A DNA stretch of 48,701 nt, taken from positions 1 through 48,701 of the forward strand of contig JAYYPW010000001.1 of NCBI GenBank assembly GCA_036128855.1, read 5' to 3'. The stretch is from JAYYPW01 sp036128855. GTDB taxonomy: Bacteria > Pseudomonadota > Gammaproteobacteria > Comchoanobacterales > Comchoanobacteraceae. How positions within the stretch are numbered: position 1 is the stretch's first letter; every line of letters starts with the position of its first letter. Positions 43,959-48,701 of the stretch are shown here, piece after piece. Position numbers and translations under genes: made by a program. The notes under the pieces were generated by a model that worked only from the letters and a program-made list of their open reading frames with translations, did not search any database and was not told where the DNA came from.

Positions 43959-44405
43959 GTGGCAAAAAAATTGAAAACAGAGATTAAACTTCAGGTTAAA
44001 GCCGGTGAGGCGAACCCTAGTCCGCCAATTGGTCCTGCTCTTGGCCAGCATGGCTTAAACATTATGGATTTTTGTAAATCATTTAACGAGCGTAGTAGTA
44101 AACATGAAAAGGGCTTAGTCCTTCCTGTTGTAATATCTGTCTATGAGGATAGAAGCTTTGATTTTATCATCAAAACACCACCAGTCTCGGTATTGATTCT
44201 TAAGACGCTTAAATTAAGTAAAGGTAGTGGTGTGCCAAACAAAGACAAAGTTGGTTAGTTGTCTCTCGCGCAGATTCAGAGTATTGCTGAGACTAAGTTA
44301 CCTGATCTACATGTTAGTAATATACAAGCAGCTATGCGATCTGTAGCTGGTACAGCTAAAAGCATGGGGATAGAGGTAGATGCTATTCCTAATGACGAAG
44401 CGTAG
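43959..44405 (+). pseudogene. rplK: Ribosomal protein L11 gene interrupted by an in-frame TAG
   Basis: A GTG start gives MAKKLKTEIKLQVKAGEANP then the L11 N-terminal domain (SPPIGPALGQHGLNIMDFC). The frame reads to NKDKVG and stops at TAG 44256-44258, residue 100, where other L11 proteins have Lys. Without a shift it goes on as LSLAQIQSIAETKLPDLHVS and ends, 48 codons later, at TAG 44403-44405 after NDEA. The full product would be 148 aa, near the usual 142. The lost part includes the C-terminal half of the rRNA-binding domain that forms the GTPase centre. One base (AAG to TAG) explains it. The downstream frame is intact, so loss is recent, suppressed, or a sequencing error. L11 is not essential in E. 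coli but growth suffers without it. It sits between nusG and rplA in the normal order. Confidence 0.9.
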
Positions 44406-44424
44406 TTTAATAAGGAAATAAATC

Positions 44425-45117
44425 ATGTCAGTAAATCAAGGTATGTCAAGTACTAAAAATATCAAGCAAGCTTATGCTCTCAAAGATGCATTGGTTAATT
44501 TGCCTTCCATAGCCAAAGCTAAATTCGACGAGTCGGTTGACATCTCCCTGCATTTAGGTGTTGACCCAAGAAAGATGATGGTCAGAGGCGTATGCCCAAT
44601 GCCCCATGGCTTAGGTAAGGATGTAAAAGTAGCCGTTTTTGCTTCTGGTGAAGTAGCAAAAAAGGCATTGCAGGCCGGAGCACATTTCGTTGGTCTAGAC
44701 GACCTAGCACAACAAATTCAAAAAGATGAAGTATCTTTTGATGTTTGTATCGCAACACCAGATTCAATGGGAGTTGTTGGAAAGCTAGGTAAGAAGCTAG
44801 GTCCTAAGGGTCTTATGCCTAACCCAAAACTTGGCACTGTTACTAACGATGTCGAGGAAGCTATCAAGAAAGCGTTAGCAGGTCAAGCTTCTTTCAAGCT
44901 AGATAAGTCTAGTAAAAACACGGGTATAGTTCATTGTACTATTGGGAAAGCGAGTTTTTCAGCAGATAAATTAGAAGATAACTTGTTAGCCTTACTACAA
45001 ACTGTTAAAAAATTGAAGCCAGCTGCTGCAAAAGGTCAGTATATGCAAAAGCTCTACATGAGTACGACGATGAGTAAATGTGCCATCAGAATAGAATTAA
45101 ATGGATTAGTTAAGTAA
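44425..45117 (+). CDS. rplA: Ribosomal protein L1
   Basis: 230 aa (E. coli 234). It binds 23S rRNA at the L1 stalk and represses its own operon by binding the mRNA leader. ESVDISLHLGVDPRKMMVRG, the loop PMPHGLGKDVKVAVFASGEV, and GKLGKKLGPKGLMPNPKLGT followed by VTNDVEEAIKKA are clear L1 blocks. The N-terminus before ALKDALVNLPSIAKAKF is shorter than in E. coli. It begins 19 bases after the true end of the rplK frame. Confidence 0.96.
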   Translation: MSVNQGMSSTKNIKQAYALKDALVNLPSIAKAKFDESVDISLHLGVDPRKMMVRGVCPMPHGLGKDVKVAVFASGEVAKKALQAGAHFVGLDDLAQQIQKDEVSFDVCIATPDSMGVVGKLGKKLGPKGLMPNPKLGTVTNDVEEAIKKALAGQASFKLDKSSKNTGIVHCTIGKASFSADKLEDNLLALLQTVKKLKPAAAKGQYMQKLYMSTTMSKCAIRIELNGLVK

Positions 45118-45141
45118 TTTAAAACCGAATAGGGGTGTTAT

Positions 45142-45672
45142 ATGAGTGCGAGAGTTGAGTTAAAACAAGAGCAGGTTCAAGCTTTAAATAGTGTTGTTAA
45201 AGAATCTCAGGTCATGGTTGCTGCTCATTATCGTGGTATGTCCGTAGCTGACATGACTAAGCTACGTAGCTTGGGAAGAGAGCGGGGTGTACATCTAAAA
45301 GTTATTAAGAATACTTTGGCCAGGAGGGCCTTAGTTGGTAGTCAATTTGAGGGTTTATCTGAGAAGCTAGTTGGTCCAACCATTCTTGCTTTTTCGATTG
45401 ATACCCCCAATGCAGCTGCCAAACTCATACAGGAGTTTGCGAAAGACTGTAAAGCACTTAAGGTTCAAGCTTTAGCCTTGGAAAATAAAGTGCTCGGTGC
45501 AGAGTCTCTGGATAGTGTAGCTAAGATGCCGAATCGTGAACAAGCGATTGCGATGTTATTGGTTACCCTTAACGGTCCTGTCCAGAAGCTTGCCTGTACT
45601 TTACAGGAAACTTATGCTAAACTTGCACGCGTTATGCAAGAAGTAGCAAAAAAAAGAGAATCACAACAGTAA
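45142..45672 (+). CDS. rplJ: Ribosomal protein L10
   Basis: 176 aa (E. coli 165). It anchors the L7/L12 dimers to the GTPase centre with L11. Early segments MSARVELKQEQVQALNSVVK, MVAAHYRGMSVADMTKLRSL, VIKNTLARRAL and EGLSEKLVGPTILAFS match the family, and the C-terminal helix carries the L12-binding region. The gap to rplA is only 24 bases, so the long regulatory leader of the E. coli rplJL transcript is absent; AATAGGGGTG precedes the ATG. Confidence 0.95.
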   Translation: MSARVELKQEQVQALNSVVKESQVMVAAHYRGMSVADMTKLRSLGRERGVHLKVIKNTLARRALVGSQFEGLSEKLVGPTILAFSIDTPNAAAKLIQEFAKDCKALKVQALALENKVLGAESLDSVAKMPNREQAIAMLLVTLNGPVQKLACTLQETYAKLARVMQEVAKKRESQQ

Positions 45673-45684
45673 TTTGGGAGAAAT

Positions 45685-46092
45685 GTGGTGGAAAACGTAA
45701 GTAGTGCAAATGCACAAAACAACATTGAGAAGATAGCATCTTTGATTAGTGAGCTCACTGTCGTCGAGGTATGTGATCTAGTAAAACATTTAGAAGAGCA
45801 ATATGGTGTATCTGCGCAAGCTGCAGTTGCTGCTGCTCCTGCTGCAGGTGCTGGCGGTGATGCTGCTCCTGCTGCTGAAGAGAAAGAGCCAGATACTGTT
45901 CTTCTGAAAAAGATAGACAACAAGATCGCTGCTATCAAGGCTGTACGTGCAATCACAGGGTTAGGCTTGAAAGAAGCTAAAGAGCTTGTCGAGAAAGCAC
46001 CAGTTGTTGTCAAAGACGGTTTAAGCAAAGACGACGTTGAAAGCTTTAAAAAGCAACTAGAAGAAGCTGGTTGCGAAGTTGAAACTAAGTAA
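45685..46092 (+). CDS. rplL: Ribosomal protein L7/L12
   Basis: 135 aa from GTG 45685; GTG 45688 is equally possible and is better spaced from GGGAG. An N-terminal dimerisation part (IEKIASLISELTVVEVCDLV), an Ala/Gly hinge (about 48-72, AAVAAAPAAGAGGDAAPAAE), and a C-terminal domain with IDNKIAAIKAVRAITGLGLK and EAKELVEKAPVVVKDG. The stalk protein recruits and activates EF-Tu and EF-G. An attenuator follows before rpoB. Confidence 0.96.
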   Translation: MVENVSSANAQNNIEKIASLISELTVVEVCDLVKHLEEQYGVSAQAAVAAAPAAGAGGDAAPAAEEKEPDTVLLKKIDNKIAAIKAVRAITGLGLKEAKELVEKAPVVVKDGLSKDDVESFKKQLEEAGCEVETK

Positions 46093-46115
46093 CATATCCT
46101 TTTTGAAATTATCTT

Positions 46116-46155
46116 CGCGTGTAGTTAATTAGGCTGCACGCGTAGTTTTTTCTAT
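46116..46155 (+). terminator. Hairpin attenuator between rplL and rpoB
   Basis: A nine-pair stem (left arm CGCGTGTAG at 46116-46124, right arm CTGCACGCG at 46134-46142, one G-U pair), a nine-base loop, and then TAGTTTTTTCT. This has the form of a factor-independent terminator. In E. coli, partial termination in the rplL-rpoB gap sets the lower level of beta subunits, and the same role fits here. Confidence 0.75.
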
Positions 46156-46193
46156 TTAAAATCATATATCTACAACCCAACCATAGGTAAGTC

Positions 46194-48701
46194 ATGAAAG
46201 AAACTATCACGCAATCTCAGAATATGTCTGCAGCCGAAATTAAGCGTCCTCGGATCAAACTAGGTGAGCATCAAGACCTAATTATTCCATCAGATCTTAT
46301 CCAAATGCAGTTAAAATCTTACGCTGAATTTCTTCAACAAGACATTCCCTTGGGTGATAGAACATTAAATGGTCTTCACGGTGCATTTTCATCTATTTTT
46401 CCTATAAAAAGTTCTTCTGGTAATATTGTATTGGAATATCACGGCTATCAGATTGGTGAGCCAGTCTTTGATGTGCAAGACTGTCTACTTAGAGGATTAA
46501 CTTACTCGGCATCATTACAAGTTAAGTTGAGATTAGTTGTTTATGATAAAGACGCTGCTGAAGCATCTGTAGTTAAAGACATCAAAGAGCAAACTGTTTA
46601 TATGGGTGAGATACCCTTAATGACACAATCTGGTGATTTTACAATCAACGGTTCTAAGCGTGTTGTGGTTTCTCAATTACATAGATCTCCAGGGGTTTTC
46701 TTTGAGCACGACAAGGGCAAGACCCATTCCTCTGGAAAACTTTTATATTCTTCACGGATTATTCCTTATCGTGGCGCTTGGCTAGATGCCGAATTCGATG
46801 TCAAAAACCTTCTATATGTACGAATTGATAGGCGTAGAAAGCTTCCCGTAACCGTTTTACTTAGAGCACTTGGGTGTTCTTCTGCAGAAATACTAGACTT
46901 GTTTTATGATCGTGATGAGGTCGACTTTGTTGGTTATAGTGAGACCCCAGTAGAGGTAGAAGCGACTACTGCTAAATCAAAAGCTGACGCATTAGAAGCT
47001 AAATTATCTAAGTACACAATTCGCATTCATATTACCCCTGAACGGATGAAGGGAATGCTAGCTCCGCTAGATATTTTAGACCAAGACGGTAAACAGATAA
47101 TTAAATTTAATAGACGTATCTCTAAACGACATATCAATTTGATGAAGCGTTCTAAGATCACTACACTAGATGTCCCAGCAACCTATCTCCTGGATAAGGT
47201 CTGTGCTCGAGCTGTCGTAGATACTGATACCGGAGAAGAGATACTTCCAATAAATGCACTGATTGACTTAGAGTCACTGAATAAGCTCATTGAGATGAAG
47301 GTTGCTAATGTCTCCCTACTTAGTATCAATGATATGGACAGAGGTGCCTATATTTCTGATACCATGCGTGCTGACTACACCACCTCTGAACCGGAAGCGT
47401 TAGTAGAAATTTACCGTGTTATGCGCCCTGGTGAACCACCGACACCTGAGGCTTCAAGAACACTTTTTGATAACCTCTTTTTCAATGCCGATAGATATGA
47501 CCTGTCTAGAGTAGGTCGTATGAAATTTAACCGAAGACTTGGTATTTCAGACGATCACGATTCACTTGTTCTAAATAGAGAAGATATTATTAAAGTTATT
47601 CAAACTTTGGTAGATATTAGAAATGGCATTGGTATGGTTGATGATATCGACAACCTCGCGAATAGACGAGTTCGCTGTGTTGGTGAGATGGTTGAAAATC
47701 AGTTCCGTGCTGGCCTAGAAAGAACAAAACGCGCAGTTCTTGATCGTTTTAGTTATCCCGATGCGGAAAGCTTTGCTCCTCAAGAAGTTTTTAATGCAAA
47801 ACCGGTTGTTGCTGCTCTCCACGAGTTTTTTGGTTCGAGCCAGATGAGTCAATTTATGGATGCGACTAACCCTCTTTCTGCTCTTGCAACAAAACGTCGT
47901 GTTACTGCACTCGGTCCTGGGGGCTTAACCCGTGATCGAGCCGGGTATGAAGTTCGTGATGTTCACCATACGCACTATGGGCGTATTTGTCCTATTGAAA
48001 CGCCAGAAGGGCCAAATATTGGACTAATTAACTCACTTTCTATCTACTCTCGCATAAACGATTATGGTTTTATTGAAACGCCCTTTAGAAAAGTTGATAG
48101 TGGAAAGCTGACAAATGACATTGAATATTTATCAGCAATTGACGAAGATAAATATCATATTGGTGAGTGTATCGCGAAGACTGATGACAAAAACCATCTT
48201 GTAGATGAGTCTATTAAGTGTCGTTACATGCGTGATTTTACTGCGGTTTCATCTGAGAAGATCGATTATTTGGACGTTTCTCCGAGGCAAATCGTATCAG
48301 TGGCAGCTTCGTTGATTCCTTTTCTTGAGCACAACGATGCAAACCGTGCTTTGATGGGATCAAACATGCAACGTCAAGCAGTCCCACTTGTTAAATCTGA
48401 CAAGCCTCTTGTTGGAACTGGTATGGAGCGGGTGGTTGCTTCTGACTCAGGTGTATCAACTGTTGCAAAACGTGATGGTGTTGTTGAGCTCATTGATGCA
48501 GAGCAAGTTATCATACGTGCTAATGTGGTGGAAAAGGGCAGCAATCCAGTCGACGTCTATCCTCTTATTAAATTCTCACGATCTAACAACAATACTTGCG
48601 TTGATCAACGTCCTATAGTCCGTCGAGGCGATGTTGTGAAAGCAGGTGATATTATTGCTGATGGTTCATCAACAGACTTGGGTGAGCTTTCATTAGGTCA
48701 G
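46194..48701 (+). CDS. rpoB: RNA polymerase beta subunit, 3' end beyond the window
   Basis: 836 codons are open from ATG 46194 to the window edge without a stop, about two thirds of the usual protein. I translated it directly. Markers are GEPVFDVQDC, VYMGEIPLMTQSGDFTINGS, SQLHRSPGVFFEHDKGKTHS, MKFNRRLGIS and the core HTHYGRICPIETPEGPNIGL. The rifampicin region (around 47838-47915) reads SSQMSQFMDATNPLSALATK then RRVTALGPGGL, with Thr where E. coli has His526 and Thr where it has Ser531 (codons 566 and 571 here). Local numbering runs about 40 ahead of E. coli, owing to a few N-terminal residues and an inserted Lys/Ala/Glu-rich stretch near codon 270. Confidence 0.97.
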   Translation, partial: MKETITQSQNMSAAEIKRPRIKLGEHQDLIIPSDLIQMQLKSYAEFLQQDIPLGDRTLNGLHGAFSSIFPIKSSSGNIVLEYHGYQIGEPVFDVQDCLLRGLTYSASLQVKLRLVVYDKDAAEASVVKDIKEQTVYMGEIPLMTQSGDFTINGSKRVVVSQLHRSPGVFFEHDKGKTHSSGKLLYSSRIIPYRGAWLDAEFDVKNLLYVRIDRRRKLPVTVLLRALGCSSAEILDLFYDRDEVDFVGYSETPVEVEATTAKSKADALEAKLSKYTIRIHITPERMKGMLAPLDILDQDGKQIIKFNRRISKRHINLMKRSKITTLDVPATYLLDKVCARAVVDTDTGEEILPINALIDLESLNKLIEMKVANVSLLSINDMDRGAYISDTMRADYTTSEPEALVEIYRVMRPGEPPTPEASRTLFDNLFFNADRYDLSRVGRMKFNRRLGISDDHDSLVLNREDIIKVIQTLVDIRNGIGMVDDIDNLANRRVRCVGEMVENQFRAGLERTKRAVLDRFSYPDAESFAPQEVFNAKPVVAALHEFFGSSQMSQFMDATNPLSALATKRRVTALGPGGLTRDRAGYEVRDVHHTHYGRICPIETPEGPNIGLINSLSIYSRINDYGFIETPFRKVDSGKLTNDIEYLSAIDEDKYHIGECIAKTDDKNHLVDESIKCRYMRDFTAVSSEKIDYLDVSPRQIVSVAASLIPFLEHNDANRALMGSNMQRQAVPLVKSDKPLVGTGMERVVASDSGVSTVAKRDGVVELIDAEQVIIRANVVEKGSNPVDVYPLIKFSRSNNNTCVDQRPIVRRGDVVKAGDIIADGSSTDLGELSLGQ

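Noticed and set aside
44256..44258. UAG reassigned to an amino acid across the genome
   Set aside because: TAG ends several ordinary genes in this window at the expected place, so a general reassignment would create long extensions that family lengths do not support.

Overview
This window is AT-rich DNA from a gammaproteobacterium, probably host-associated with a reduced genome. The gammaproteobacterial call rests on gene order and family content: tyrT-glyT-thrT-tufB-trpT-secE-nusG-rplKAJL-rpoB, tig-clpP-clpX-lon, gloB-yafS-rnhA-dnaQ, tamA-tamB, glyA-nrdR-nusB-pgpA and accB-accC. Host association is an inference. It is suggested by an ankyrin-repeat membrane protein, other lineage-specific membrane proteins, a secreted S1/P1-type nuclease, a periplasmic-type Cu/Zn superoxide dismutase, a BioY biotin importer, and operons that have lost usual members (no rib or thiL genes between nrdR and pgpA, tolA without tolQR or tolB-pal, hpf and lptB without rpoN). 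I cannot name the species. No IS element, prophage or CRISPR array was seen. Coding density is high, and only one gap without a gene exceeds 300 bp.

Layout. 1-3.4 kb (minus strand): the 3'-incomplete end of an unknown gene, a cyclopropane-fatty-acid-synthase-like protein with altered catalytic motifs, a GT4 glycosyltransferase and a cyclophilin. 3.5-6.5 kb: xthA overlapping an orphan tolA, then tadA and yajQ on the other strand. 6.7-10 kb: an HSDL2-like dehydrogenase, sodC, ppa and an unknown membrane protein. 10-14.5 kb: the tamA-tamB outer-membrane assembly pair. 14.7-17.8 kb: a possible holD, then glyA-nrdR-nusB-pgpA. 17.8-22.5 kb (minus strand): dapD, accB-accC, an unknown polytopic membrane protein and a gph-like phosphatase. 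22.6-25.7 kb: tRNA-Pro/Arg/His, a Nudix hydrolase, a small unknown protein and the ankyrin membrane protein. 25.8-31.6 kb: tRNA-Leu(UAG) and tig-clpP-clpX-lon. 31.9-41.2 kb: a thioesterase, the S1/P1 nuclease, an MsbA-like ABC exporter, hpf, lptB, an MltD-like transglycosylase, gloB, yafS, rnhA, dnaQ and bioY. 41.3-48.7 kb: three tRNAs, tufB, tRNA-Trp, secE, nusG, rplK, rplA, rplJ, rplL and the 5' two thirds of rpoB.

The most striking observation is an in-frame TAG at codon 100 of rplK (ribosomal protein L11). The frame resumes immediately with a normal L11 C-terminus, and TAG is an ordinary stop elsewhere in the window. Also notable are two substitutions at the rifampicin-contact positions of RpoB (E. 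coli H526 to T and S531 to T), a ten-residue deletion in EF-Tu just after the P-loop, a possible tolB stub overlapping the end of tolA, and a perfect GUGA-capped hairpin preceded by TTAGGG repeats upstream of tufB.

Together the genes cover the core translation and transcription machinery, protein quality control, envelope biogenesis (TamAB, LptB, TolA, MltD, fatty-acid and diaminopimelate synthesis) and a few candidate host-interface proteins.
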